64,000 bases of DNA, taken from a virus. This document shows, one piece after another, positions 1 through 6,629 of this stretch (the first letter of the stretch is position 1; the number at the start of each line of letters is the position of its first letter). Both the position numbers and the translations under genes were made by a program. The notes under the pieces are model-generated. The model made no database searches, was not told where the DNA came from, and saw only the letters and a program-made list of their open reading frames with translations. The stretch covers positions 186,001-250,000 of IMG/VR virus record IMGVR_UViG_3300005613_000002; one strand, 5' to 3'.

Positions 1-1
1 A

Positions 2-265
2 GAAACTTTTCAAATTGAATCAGATAGTGAGTCAAACGGTGAAATTGAGAGTAAAGAATTAATGAATAATATTGTTAAGGCATTTGAAGGATTAAAACCA
101 AAATATCAAAAGGTTGCAAGACTGTTATTTTTGGAACAAAAGAAATATGATGAAATTGCAGAAATTTGTGAAATGCCAATGAATAATGTTAAGGTAACAA
201 TTAACAGGTGCAGAAAAATGTTACAAGCTCAACTACAAAACCAAAAAGTTGAATATTCACTATAA
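2..265 (+). CDS. sigma-70 family RNA polymerase sigma factor, C-terminal part (truncated by window edge)
   Basis: The reading frame is open to the left edge, so only the last 87 residues are present. The visible part matches sigma region 4: a helix around LKPKYQKVARLLFLEQ followed by a helix-turn-helix (YDEIAEICEMPMNNVKVTINRCRKML), the part of sigma that binds the -35 element. The spacing and NVKVTINRCRKML resemble ECF/RpoE-like factors. By inference it could direct polymerase to the reiterated TTGTAAC promoters here. An internal ATG at 62 is probably not the start. It is followed by a terminator hairpin. A non-sigma helix-turn-helix regulator remains possible. Confidence 0.75.
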   Translation, partial: ETFQIESDSESNGEIESKELMNNIVKAFEGLKPKYQKVARLLFLEQKKYDEIAEICEMPMNNVKVTINRCRKMLQAQLQNQKVEYSL

Positions 266-275
266 TACACAAACC

Positions 276-316
276 TTAAAAAAGAATGTGGGCAATGTCC
301 ATATTCTTTTTTTTTA
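276..316 (+). terminator. intrinsic terminator after sigma-like gene
   Basis: An AAGAATGTGG arm pairs with CCATATTCTT (one G-U) around a short loop and runs into nine T. It lies 11 bases after the sigma-like stop. Confidence 0.75.
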
Positions 317-328
317 AAACCTAAAATT

Positions 329-640
329 ATGTTATCAATTCAAGAACATTTACAAAGGGATATTAATAATAATAAAAGTATTGCTTGGTGGGCAAAAGGT
401 TTTTATATTTCAAAAGGTGGTGAACATGGTTTTGATTTAAAGATACCTTTTTTTGCTTTTAATAATAACATTGACGAATTAAAACCAAATGATACAACTA
501 AAGTATTAGTTGATTATTTGGGTTCAATGGTTTGGGTCAATGTACTAGTACATTGGTTGCATTATGGTTATGGTGTTGAAAATTCACCAAGTAAAGAGGG
601 AAAACTTATCAGATACCAATTAGAAAATTTAAAGAATTAA
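329..640 (+). CDS. hypothetical protein, 103 aa
   Basis: Not recognised. The soluble product is rich in Trp and aromatic residues near the N-terminus (SIAWWAKGFY) and again at residues 68-80 (GSMVWVNVLVHWLHYGYG). It starts at the only good ATG, after a terminator and an A-rich leader. No TTGTAAC promoter is visible upstream, so it may depend on read-through. Its stop sits three bases before the next promoter. Confidence 0.7.
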   Translation: MLSIQEHLQRDINNNKSIAWWAKGFYISKGGEHGFDLKIPFFAFNNNIDELKPNDTTKVLVDYLGSMVWVNVLVHWLHYGYGVENSPSKEGKLIRYQLENLKN

Positions 641-642
641 AT

Positions 643-672
643 GTAACAATGTTCATTAAAAAACGTATAATA
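643..672 (+). promoter_or_regulatory. phage promoter
   Basis: GTAACA followed by ACGTATAATA at 16-17 nt spacing, then AGTATAACAATTTAAAAC leading to the ATG at 699. It is a copy of the window-wide promoter. Confidence 0.75.
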
Positions 673-698
673 AGTATAACAATTTAAAACTTACAATA

Positions 699-959
699 AT
701 GGCAAAAGTAACAACAAAAAAAGAAGTTAGACCTTTATATGAGATTGCAAATGACATTGAAAAGGATTGGAAAAATATGTATTTTGGTGCAGTTCCTTAT
801 TTTCAAGCCATGCAAACATTAAATAGTATTGAAGATGACTATATACATGATTCAGCTAAAAGCATTGTACTTTATTTCTTATCCAATGCTGGAACTTGGA
901 AGGGTGAAAAAGCTAGGGAAATCAAAAAGGAATTAAAAAAATTAGCTGGTGTTAAGTAA
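699..959 (+). CDS. conserved phage hypothetical protein, 86 aa
   Basis: A small helical protein of a type often seen in phage genomes: N-terminal RPLYEIANDIEKDW, then YFQAMQTLNSIEDDY and a YFLSNAGTWKGEKAREIKKELK tail. Function unknown. It has its own promoter (643-672) and is followed by a strong terminator. The start is fixed by the ACTTACAATAATG leader, which recurs before many genes here. Confidence 0.85.
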   Translation: MAKVTTKKEVRPLYEIANDIEKDWKNMYFGAVPYFQAMQTLNSIEDDYIHDSAKSIVLYFLSNAGTWKGEKAREIKKELKKLAGVK

Positions 960-990
960 GTGTTTCACTAGTTGATTGGAGGGAAACCTT

Positions 991-1030
991 AAAAGGGGGA
1001 AGTATTAATTTACTTTCCCCTTTTGCTTTT
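991..1030 (+). terminator. intrinsic terminator
   Basis: AAAAGGGGGAAGT pairs with ACTTTCCCCTTTT across an 8-nt loop. It ends the 699-959 unit. Confidence 0.8.
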
Positions 1031-1072
1031 AAAATAGTGATAGCACAACAATAAAAATAGTAAGTGAACAAT

Positions 1073-1102
1073 GTAACAATAGTGGTCAATGTCCGTATAA
1101 TA
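1073..1102 (+). promoter_or_regulatory. phage promoter for short transcript
   Basis: GTAACA, then a GTGGTCAATGT spacer, then CCGTATAATAAG. The spacer differs from the usual TTTTAATTAAAAA type. Only about 110 bases separate it from the next terminator. Confidence 0.65.
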
Positions 1103-1210
1103 AGTATGAAATATAAAGTAATGTACAAATAAGATATTAAACTTTTGTTTACTTTTATTGTAAGTGTGTTTAAAGGGTGAATCATTTAACCAGAATGACA
1201 CCCTTTTTTT
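1103..1210 (+). ncRNA. candidate small RNA or leader peptide unit
   Basis: The interval lies between a promoter (1073-1102) and a terminator (1172-1210) and holds no normal gene. The only reading frame is ATG at 1106 followed by eight codons, with its ATG 13 bases after the start of the -10 box. The unit is therefore either a small RNA of about 100 nt or a leaderless micro-peptide. No known RNA family is recognised. Confidence 0.45.
1172..1210 (+). terminator. intrinsic terminator
   Basis: AAAGGGTG pairs with CACCCTTT around an 18-nt loop, followed by a T run that merges with the next promoter's GTAACC box. Confidence 0.75.
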
Positions 1211-1211
1211 T

Positions 1212-1241
1212 GTAACCTTTTTTAATTAAAAACGTATAATA
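1212..1241 (+). promoter_or_regulatory. phage promoter
   Basis: GTAACC-TTTTTTAATTAAAA-ACGTATAATA. It directly abuts the preceding terminator T run and drives 1267-1602. Confidence 0.8.
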
Positions 1242-1266
1242 AGTATAACAATTAAAACATACGACA

Positions 1267-1602
1267 ATGAAAATTTTAACAAAAGAAATCGAAAAAGCAT
1301 TTAAAAAACAGGGTGATACTTCACAATGTTCAATGTCCGAGATTAAGATAGTAATGAAACTTTTTGGTGGTGGTTCATTTACTTGGTATCTATATGAACA
1401 TCTTGAAGGTGATATTTACATGGCATTTGTTAATCTTGGTGATAGTGAAATGGCTGAATGTGGTACTGTATCATTGTCTGAGATACAAGCGATTAAATTC
1501 CCTCCATTTGGTTTAGGTGTTGAAAGAGATATGCACTTCAAACCATTGTCCAGAACATTAAAAGATGTTTATGATACTGTTAAATCTGGTGGTCATGTGT
1601 AA
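1267..1602 (+). CDS. DUF2958 domain protein, 111 aa
   Basis: The protein has the DUF2958 pattern: a TWYLYEHLEGDIYMAFVNLGD core, then GTVSLSEIQAIKFPPFGLGV and a C-terminal ERDMHFKPLSRTL. The family is widespread on phages and plasmids and has no established function. The length is normal for the family. The ATG follows the common CATACGACA leader. The stop overlaps the start of the next gene by 8 bases (ATGTGTAA), so the two are probably translationally coupled. Confidence 0.85.
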   Translation: MKILTKEIEKAFKKQGDTSQCSMSEIKIVMKLFGGGSFTWYLYEHLEGDIYMAFVNLGDSEMAECGTVSLSEIQAIKFPPFGLGVERDMHFKPLSRTLKDVYDTVKSGGHV

Positions 1603-1816
1603 TACAATATATCTTAAAATAGGTAAAAAATATAAAACTAGAAATGGTTTAATTACTGAACCATTAATTAAATCCAATAATGGAACTAGTTATATTTTTG
1701 AATCAAAACTTAATGAGCCAGAATTTAAAAGTCCTTCAGTTAGGGAGTGGTTAAAGAATGGAAAGTTTCTAATTGCTGGACATAATCACAGATTAGATTT
1801 AGTTGAGGAAATATAA
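1595..1816 (+). CDS. hypothetical protein, 73 aa
   Basis: Not recognised. I chose the ATG at 1595 (MCNTIYLKIGKKYKTRNG), which overlaps the DUF2958 stop; the ATG at 1565 lies deep inside the upstream gene. The product looks like a compact beta-rich domain with many lysines and asparagines. It is followed by a GAAA-loop terminator. Confidence 0.75.
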   Translation: MCNTIYLKIGKKYKTRNGLITEPLIKSNNGTSYIFESKLNEPEFKSPSVREWLKNGKFLIAGHNHRLDLVEEI

Positions 1817-1841
1817 AGTATTCAATATACAATAATATTAT

Positions 1842-1872
1842 AAAAGGGTTGCACGAAAGTGTAACCTTTTTT
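1842..1872 (+). terminator. intrinsic terminator with GAAA tetraloop, overlaps next promoter
   Basis: GGTTGCAC-GAAA-GTGTAACC makes an 8-bp stem followed by T6. The GTAACC of the 3' arm is also the -35-like box of the promoter at 1861-1890. Near-identical hairpins lie at 4334 and 5452. Confidence 0.85.
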
Positions 1873-1890
1873 AATTAAAAACGTATAATA
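1861..1890 (+). promoter_or_regulatory. phage promoter, overlaps terminator
   Basis: GTAACCTTTTTTAATTAAAA then ACGTATAATA. The ATG of the next gene starts only 13 bases after the ACGTATA begins, so initiation may be leaderless. Confidence 0.8.
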
Positions 1891-1893
1891 AGT

Positions 1894-2013
1894 ATGGTAA
1901 CAAAAGAAATAAATAGACCAACGACATTAAAGGAATACAATCAATCATTATTAACTGATGATAAATTGTTGAGTGGTAAAGAATTTCGTAGATTGAAACG
2001 TAAAAGACTTTAA
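1894..2013 (+). CDS. small basic protein, 39 aa, possibly leaderless
   Basis: A 39-residue frame (MVTKEINRPTTLKEYNQ start, FRRLKRKRL end) fills the gap between promoter and next gene, and its stop lies 2 bases before the ATG at 2016. The ATG falls where transcription is expected to begin, and no later in-frame ATG exists. If the gene is real, its message is leaderless. Unknown function; the basic tail could bind nucleic acid. Confidence 0.6.
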   Translation: MVTKEINRPTTLKEYNQSLLTDDKLLSGKEFRRLKRKRL

Positions 2014-2015
2014 TT

Positions 2016-2372
2016 ATGAAAGACACATTAACAGATGAACAGATTAATGATTTAATTGTAACAGCAATTGAAGGTGGTATTAATTATTGGTGTTGGCAAG
2101 TTTCATTAAAAGAAGGAACAATTAAACCAGAACAACAATCAAAACTAAGATATTTATCTGATTGTATTTCCCTTGGTGGTACATTAATATTACATGATGC
2201 TGAAAGTTCTGAATCATGGGAATTAACAAAAGAAAAGTTCTTAAAAGGGATTGAAAAGACTTTAGAATGGGGTGGTAGTGCTAATGTTCAAGATTTATTT
2301 GATAACCACGATGCAGACGTTGCAGACGTTTTAATTCAATTCTCAATATTTGATAAAATAGTCTTTGGATAG
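2016..2372 (+). CDS. conserved phage hypothetical protein, 118 aa
   Basis: It contains the EGGINYWCW segment at residues 18-26 that recurs in many unannotated phage proteins. Next come a SLGGTLILHDAES strand-turn, a helical middle, and an acidic Asp-rich C-terminal third (LFDNHDADVADVLIQFSIFD). Function unknown. It is the second gene of the unit starting at 1861. Confidence 0.8.
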   Translation: MKDTLTDEQINDLIVTAIEGGINYWCWQVSLKEGTIKPEQQSKLRYLSDCISLGGTLILHDAESSESWELTKEKFLKGIEKTLEWGGSANVQDLFDNHDADVADVLIQFSIFDKIVFG

Positions 2373-2404
2373 TTGTAACTATTTTTTATTAAAAACGTAT
2401 AACT
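2373..2404 (+). promoter_or_regulatory. phage promoter
   Basis: TTGTAAC-TATTTTTTATTAAAA-ACGTATAACT starting right at the end of the previous gene. The downstream ATG (2408) is 13 bases from the start of ACGTATA. Confidence 0.75.
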
Positions 2405-2407
2405 ATT

Positions 2408-2758
2408 ATGAGCGACAAATTAGATACACAAGAATTTTATGAAGTGATGCAACAGTATCGACATTCAAATGCTAACAATCAGGAACAAGTTGTTAAATCT
2501 TTTGAAAATGTTAAAACTTGGATTCGTGATAATTTTCTTGGTGAAGTTGAAAAGAAAGTTGAGGGTTGCCCAGAATGGTTAACTTCTGATGTTCGTAAAC
2601 TTGTAAAGGAAACATGGGATAGTCATAAGGTTTGTAATGATGGTTTGACCATTAAAGCAATGAGAATAGTTCAAGCAACAGCAAAAGAAGCTGGTTATGA
2701 AATTGGTATTTCCAAAGCAATGGACTTAATGAAAGAATATTGTAATATTTACGATTAA
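2408..2758 (+). CDS. conserved phage hypothetical protein, 116 aa, possibly leaderless
   Basis: The N-terminal EFYEVMQQYRHSNANNQEQV and FENVKTWIRDNFLG resemble a family seen in many phages without known role. The protein is all-helical by eye. The ATG lies at the predicted transcription start. The next gene follows after 4 bases. Confidence 0.8.
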   Translation: MSDKLDTQEFYEVMQQYRHSNANNQEQVVKSFENVKTWIRDNFLGEVEKKVEGCPEWLTSDVRKLVKETWDSHKVCNDGLTIKAMRIVQATAKEAGYEIGISKAMDLMKEYCNIYD

Positions 2759-2762
2759 AGTC

Positions 2763-2978
2763 ATGGTTAAAACATTAGACAATACAGATAAAAACATTAA
2801 AGACTTAGAAAGTCAGGGTTATGTTAAAAGTAGTGTAAGCAAACCATTTAATTATAATAAGGTATTAAGATATGATACTAAACGTATGGTATACTGGTTT
2901 AGTTCAAGTACTGCTGCACATATGAGTGATTGTTTTTTTACTAGACAAAATGTTGGTACTATAATTATAGGTTTTTAG
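2763..2978 (+). CDS. hypothetical protein, 71 aa
   Basis: Not recognised. N-terminal helix rich in Asp/Lys (LDNTDKNIKDLESQGY), then a beta-rich part with RMVYWFSSSTAAHMSDCFF. Co-transcribed with 2408-2758. Confidence 0.75.
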   Translation: MVKTLDNTDKNIKDLESQGYVKSSVSKPFNYNKVLRYDTKRMVYWFSSSTAAHMSDCFFTRQNVGTIIIGF

Positions 2979-3010
2979 TTGTAACCTTTTTTAATTAAAA
3001 ACGTATAATT
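2979..3010 (+). promoter_or_regulatory. phage promoter
   Basis: TTGTAACCTTTTTTAATTAAAA then ACGTATAATT, overlapping the stop-codon region of the gene before. Drives 3037-3572. Confidence 0.8.
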
Positions 3011-3036
3011 ATTATAACACACTAAAAGTAAATATC

Positions 3037-3348
3037 ATGGATTTATTTGAAACATTAGGAAAGACATTAAAACCTGTAACAACATTAACTAAAGAATTTA
3101 AGGTTGGGGCAGTATCAGTAAATTCCAATTCATTTGGATTAAAGCAAATGATTATGGTTGCCAAAGATGGAACAGCATTTAAGGCATGTTTTAATTATTT
3201 GAATGTGAAGAAAGAAAAGGAAACTATTAATGCTTCTATAATTTTAAATGAAGATGGAAAAGTAATATCAACTTCATTTGTTGGTGGTGAATTAATTGAA
3301 CAAATCAGTGATGCACCAAAAGAAATAATTGAAGAACTCTGGAATTAA
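3037..3348 (+). CDS. hypothetical protein, 103 aa
   Basis: Not recognised. Residues 20-70 read as a series of beta strands (KVGAVSVNSNSFGLKQMIMVA, TAFKACFNYLNVK), with an acidic helical end (APKEIIEELWN). It is the first gene of a two-gene unit. Confidence 0.8.
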   Translation: MDLFETLGKTLKPVTTLTKEFKVGAVSVNSNSFGLKQMIMVAKDGTAFKACFNYLNVKKEKETINASIILNEDGKVISTSFVGGELIEQISDAPKEIIEELWN

Positions 3349-3359
3349 AAATAACAGTA

Positions 3360-3572
3360 ATGGAAATTTTAAAAATAAAACAATTAGAACATAGTGGAAT
3401 AGGTAATAATGCTATTCATATTAAAGTGATTGATAAGTTTAGAAAATCAAAAGAAGATGGATTGAAATATTGTAAACTCAAAGGTTTTGATGTTTCTATA
3501 ACTGATGTTTTATTAACAGTAAAACAAAATGTAATGTATGGGTTTAAAATGTCTGCATTAATTACTAATTAG
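3360..3572 (+). CDS. hypothetical protein, 70 aa
   Basis: Not recognised. Basic, with alternating strand/helix pattern (KIKQLEHSGIGNNAIHIKVIDKF). It starts 11 bases after the preceding stop, and the next promoter begins right at its own stop. Confidence 0.75.
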   Translation: MEILKIKQLEHSGIGNNAIHIKVIDKFRKSKEDGLKYCKLKGFDVSITDVLLTVKQNVMYGFKMSALITN

Positions 3573-3604
3573 TTGTAACTATTTTTAATTAAAAACGTAT
3601 AACT
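3573..3604 (+). promoter_or_regulatory. phage promoter
   Basis: TTGTAACTATTTTTAATTAAAA then ACGTATAACT. Drives 3627-4310. Confidence 0.8.
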
Positions 3605-3626
3605 ATTATAACTAAAACACAAAGTT

Positions 3627-3944
3627 ATGAAAAAGCAATTAAAAGAAATATTGAATAATTGTCCACTTTCTGCTAAATGGTTAAATATGAGAGAATGGCA
3701 AAAAGAAAAATTCTCTACAGTTTTTGAAATGTGTGAAAATGAAAATATTAAAATTCACAATCGAAATCAAAAAGGTTGTTCAGGATTATTGAAAATATAT
3801 TACGATTATGGACAAATGAGAGTGATTAGATTTTCAAGCATTAGTAATATTGAAGCTGATTTGGTTAATTTGTATGCACAAAAATGTTTATATTTAGGTG
3901 ATAAATTTAAAATAACTCACAGACTTAGGAACTATTCAAATTAA
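3627..3944 (+). CDS. hypothetical protein, 105 aa
   Basis: Not recognised. Basic and helical; contains LSAKWLNMREWQKEKF near the N-terminus and four cysteines without an obvious zinc pattern. First of three genes in a unit. Confidence 0.75.
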   Translation: MKKQLKEILNNCPLSAKWLNMREWQKEKFSTVFEMCENENIKIHNRNQKGCSGLLKIYYDYGQMRVIRFSSISNIEADLVNLYAQKCLYLGDKFKITHRLRNYSN

Positions 3945-3954
3945 AAATATACCA

Positions 3955-4149
3955 ATGAAATCAATAAACGTAAAGAATTTACAAATTCAGTTTGATAGCT
4001 TTGACGAAGGAGCAGACAAACACACGGCATTAAACATGCTTGAAGAAATCAATGGTGCATTACAAGAAAGATTCCCAGAGAACACACCTCAAATTTTTGT
4101 TGGTGCAGTTGATGACGATGACATTGAAATAGCAGATTGTAAAGAATAA
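3955..4149 (+). CDS. acidic hypothetical protein, 64 aa
   Basis: Strongly acidic C-terminal half (GAVDDDDIEIADCKE) and an amphipathic middle (HTALNMLEEINGALQERF). Its acidity contrasts with the basic neighbours on both sides. It could be a small protein that mimics DNA or binds a partner, but nothing confirms that. Confidence 0.75.
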   Translation: MKSINVKNLQIQFDSFDEGADKHTALNMLEEINGALQERFPENTPQIFVGAVDDDDIEIADCKE

Positions 4150-4154
4150 TCATA

Positions 4155-4310
4155 ATGAGACCATTTAGCACTGATAATTTCAAACATAAAGAAATTCTAA
4201 GGAGTACGACAAAAACAGCAAAATTAGTAGCAAAAAATGCTGATAGGTCGAAAAAGAAAACTGTAAGGAATAGATTAAAAAATGAAATGAATAGGGAATT
4301 GGATAATTAA
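4155..4310 (+). CDS. small very basic protein, 51 aa
   Basis: The ATG at 4155 follows the previous stop by 5 bases. The product (MRPFSTDNFKHKEILRSTTK start) has about 30 percent Lys plus Arg. It is probably a nucleic-acid-binding small protein, but no family is recognised. It ends just before a GAAA-loop terminator. Confidence 0.7.
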   Translation: MRPFSTDNFKHKEILRSTTKTAKLVAKNADRSKKKTVRNRLKNEMNRELDN

Positions 4311-4333
4311 AATTTGTTACAGTTTTTAATTAA

Positions 4334-4364
4334 AAAGGTTGCATGAAAGTGTAACCTTTTTTTT
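4334..4364 (+). terminator. intrinsic terminator with GAAA tetraloop, overlaps next promoter
   Basis: GGTTGCAT-GAAA-GTGTAACC stem followed by T8; almost the same sequence as 1842-1872. The GTAACC arm doubles as the next -35-like box. Confidence 0.85.
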
Positions 4365-4380
4365 GTTATTACGTATAATA
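4351..4380 (+). promoter_or_regulatory. phage promoter upstream of a non-coding stretch
   Basis: GTAACCTTTTTTTTGTTATT then ACGTATAATA. No gene starts within the next 150 bases, so it should transcribe the candidate RNA at 4385-4450. Confidence 0.65.
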
Positions 4381-4384
4381 ATTA

Positions 4385-4450
4385 GGCTGGATAATACTAG
4401 GGTGCAGTAATCCACTCCTGCCTGAAAGTCTGACTTTAGAATCATTCTAC
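4385..4450 (+). ncRNA. candidate small structured RNA
   Basis: A promoter directly precedes this gene-free interval, which is more GC-rich than its surroundings. It contains AAAGTC-T-GACTTT as a small hairpin, and GGCTGGAT could pair with ATCC and GCC further on. No T-arm or known RNA family was found. Confidence 0.35.
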
Positions 4451-4481
4451 ATTAATACTATAAATCTTTTTAATTAAAAAC

Positions 4482-4512
4482 TGTAACAAATTTTAATTAG
4501 AAACGTATAATA
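4482..4512 (+). promoter_or_regulatory. phage promoter of the DUF932 gene
   Basis: TGTAACAAATTTTAATTAGA then ACGTATAATA at the usual spacing, 27 bases before the ATG at 4539. Confidence 0.8.
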
Positions 4513-4538
4513 AGTATAACATTTAAAGATATACTATC

Positions 4539-5429
4539 ATGACAAAAAAAGTAAAAAAAGGAACAGAAATTTGCACAATTGAAGACTTAATGTTTCCAGT
4601 TGAAATGAGGGAAGAAACTATGGCTTGTAATAAAGAGTATTGCCGTAGGATTGTTGGTCAAATTAATGGTGAAGACTTTTTATTGAATCAGTGTTCAGAT
4701 GTTTATACATTGATTGAAAATAAGGATATCTTTCCAATGATTGAAGAAGTGCTAACTAACAATAAAGTTGAGTTTACACCAACTTACAAACATTTAAACC
4801 ATGTTCGTTTCTATGCTGATTATGATATTACTGATACCCGTTTTGGTTATCAAATGAAAGATTCATTTGATGTTATTCGACCAATGTTGAGGGTTCAACA
4901 CAGTTATAACGGTTTAACCAAGTATAAAATTATCTTTGGTTATTTCAGGTTGGTTTGTTCTAATGGTTTGGTAATTCCAATTGAAGAAATGAAAGAATTC
5001 AATTTGGCAATTGTTGGAAAACACACCGAAGTAATTCTAAAATCATTTGATGACTTGAATGAGGTGCTTATTCGTTTCACAAATGAAGCTGAAAAAATCA
5101 CGGGTGCAATTGTTAATAAATTTGAGGTTCTTCGTAGTAGGGTTCGTTCAACAACAAAAAATGTTGAAGATAGGATTGAAGAAATTTTTAAAGCTACAAA
5201 AATGTCACTTGTGGATAATAAAAATTTCAGTACAATGAATACCCTAATGTCCATAATCAGGGAAGAAGCAAATAAAACTGAATTAGGTTATGATGGTCAA
5301 ATAAATGACTGGTTGATTTACAATGCTATCAACCAATATTTAAATGATGACTCACGTAATATTGCAACACCTGAAACTAGAATGGACAAAGATTCAAAGG
5401 TGTTTGAATATATGTTACAATATGCTTAA
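4539..5429 (+). CDS. DUF932-like phage/plasmid protein, 296 aa
   Basis: The middle segment (VIRPMLRVQHSYNGLTKYKI then FGYFRLVCSNGLVIP) matches DUF932/phage-plasmid-like proteins, where a central strand set ends in a CSNG or CTNG motif. N-terminal residues 55-95 (CSDVYTLIENKDIFPMIEEVL) fit the same family. The C-terminal third is helical. The family is common on mobile elements and its biochemical role is not settled. It is a single-gene unit with its own promoter and terminator. Confidence 0.8.
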   Translation: MTKKVKKGTEICTIEDLMFPVEMREETMACNKEYCRRIVGQINGEDFLLNQCSDVYTLIENKDIFPMIEEVLTNNKVEFTPTYKHLNHVRFYADYDITDTRFGYQMKDSFDVIRPMLRVQHSYNGLTKYKIIFGYFRLVCSNGLVIPIEEMKEFNLAIVGKHTEVILKSFDDLNEVLIRFTNEAEKITGAIVNKFEVLRSRVRSTTKNVEDRIEEIFKATKMSLVDNKNFSTMNTLMSIIREEANKTELGYDGQINDWLIYNAINQYLNDDSRNIATPETRMDKDSKVFEYMLQYA

Positions 5430-5451
5430 TCTGAGCAATGTACAATATAAA

Positions 5452-5479
5452 AAAGGTTGCAGAAATGTAACCTTTTTTT
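5452..5479 (+). terminator. intrinsic terminator with GAAA tetraloop
   Basis: GGTTGCA-GAAA-TGTAACC followed by T7. Third member of this hairpin family; here the next promoter box lies 40 bases further on rather than overlapping. Confidence 0.85.
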
Positions 5480-5512
5480 GTGGTTAATTTTAATTAAAAA
5501 AACTTACAATAT

Positions 5513-5544
5513 TTGTAACTATTTTTAATTAAAAACGTATAATA
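5513..5544 (+). promoter_or_regulatory. phage promoter
   Basis: TTGTAACTATTTTTAATTAAAA then ACGTATAATA; drives 5570-6052. Confidence 0.8.
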
Positions 5545-5569
5545 AGTATAACAATTAAAACACACTATC

Positions 5570-6052
5570 ATGACAATTTTTGAAGCACTTCGATTAGCCA
5601 ACAAAATGATTTTAGAACATTCTGAATTAAAGAATTGGATTGCTGTTTCAAACAGACGTAAACGTGCATTTGGTTTATGTAGTTATAGAAAGAAAAGAAT
5701 TTCATTATCAGAATATTTAGTTCCAGCAATGACTGATAAAGCAATTAAAGACACAATTATTCATGAAATTGCTCACGCCTTAACTAAAGGTCATGGTCAC
5801 GATAAAGTATGGCAAAGTAAATGTATTGAACTCGGTGGTAATGGTTTACGTTGTGGCGGTACTGATAAATATTTTAATGGTTCTAAAGGTAAGAATGAAA
5901 TATTAAATGCAATATCTAAATATTCATTAACATGTCCTGTTTGTGGTCATGTAAGTTATATTAACAGGAAACCAAAAAAAGATTCATCTTGTGGTAATTG
6001 TTGTAATTATTTTAATCCTAAATTTAAATTAGTTTTAACTCAAAACTATTAG
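5570..6052 (+). CDS. SprT-like zinc metalloprotease, 160 aa
   Basis: Residues 58-76 carry the zinc-protease motif HEIAHALTKGHGHDKVW, an HExxH followed by a third histidine as in the SprT/Spartan family. The C-terminal part has a CPVCGHV / SCGNCCNYF four-cysteine zinc ribbon, also typical of SprT. Cellular relatives cut DNA-protein crosslinks; a phage role in cleaning its DNA or degrading host proteins is an inference. The length is normal for SprT. Single-gene unit. Confidence 0.88.
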   Translation: MTIFEALRLANKMILEHSELKNWIAVSNRRKRAFGLCSYRKKRISLSEYLVPAMTDKAIKDTIIHEIAHALTKGHGHDKVWQSKCIELGGNGLRCGGTDKYFNGSKGKNEILNAISKYSLTCPVCGHVSYINRKPKKDSSCGNCCNYFNPKFKLVLTQNY

Positions 6053-6084
6053 TTGTAACAATTTTAATTAAAAAACGTATAATA
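6053..6084 (+). promoter_or_regulatory. phage promoter
   Basis: TTGTAACAATTTTAATTAAAAA then ACGTATAATA; begins at the preceding stop codon. Confidence 0.8.
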
Positions 6085-6108
6085 AGTATAACAATTAAAA
6101 CAAGACAA

Positions 6109-6576
6109 ATGAGAGACATTAATTATTTAATACAATTATTTCCAGATAAAACAGGTAAAGAACTTTTAGCTATTCAAGCACAGGATAAACTTGATGACCA
6201 AAAAGAATTTGATGAATTGAATAAAGAAAAATTAGCATACATCAAAGACTTAAATGAAAATGGTGGTTATTTCTGTGGTAGGTTTGGAATTGACCAACAT
6301 TATTATTATCATGTTTACAATCTGGTAATGGATAATAAAGGTCGTATTACTATGGATGTTGATAAGGTTGTTTTATTTTATAATGATTCTAAAGATACTC
6401 ACCAAGTTACAAGACCAAACGAAATTCGTATGGAACGTAGAATAAAAGAATATCAAGAATTTGATAAGTATGGTTTAGAACATGAAAAGAGGGTAACCAA
6501 AAAAGAATGGGATGCAGTAAATGACTATTTAAACAAAATGTCTGAATTATTTTGGGGTCATATAAAACCTGTTTAA
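6109..6576 (+). CDS. hypothetical protein, 155 aa
   Basis: Not recognised. The N-terminal LIQLFPDKTGKELLAIQAQDKL looks helical, with a mixed middle containing GGYFCGRFGIDQHYYYHVYNL. Aromatic and charged throughout, no membrane segment. Single-gene unit. Confidence 0.8.
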   Translation: MRDINYLIQLFPDKTGKELLAIQAQDKLDDQKEFDELNKEKLAYIKDLNENGGYFCGRFGIDQHYYYHVYNLVMDNKGRITMDVDKVVLFYNDSKDTHQVTRPNEIRMERRIKEYQEFDKYGLEHEKRVTKKEWDAVNDYLNKMSELFWGHIKPV

Positions 6577-6608
6577 TTGTAACTATTTTTAATTAAAAAC
6601 GTATAACT
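6577..6608 (+). promoter_or_regulatory. phage promoter
   Basis: TTGTAACTATTTTTAATTAAAA then ACGTATAACT; overlaps the end of the previous gene and drives 6630-7357. Confidence 0.8.
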
Positions 6609-6629
6609 ATTATAACTAAAATTATAATA

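Noticed and set aside
952-1185. Leftward frame of 77 codons overlapping terminators and the promoter at 1073
   Set aside because: It lies opposite two terminators and a promoter, has hydrophobic low-complexity composition typical of antisense AT-rich sequence, and has no promoter of its own.
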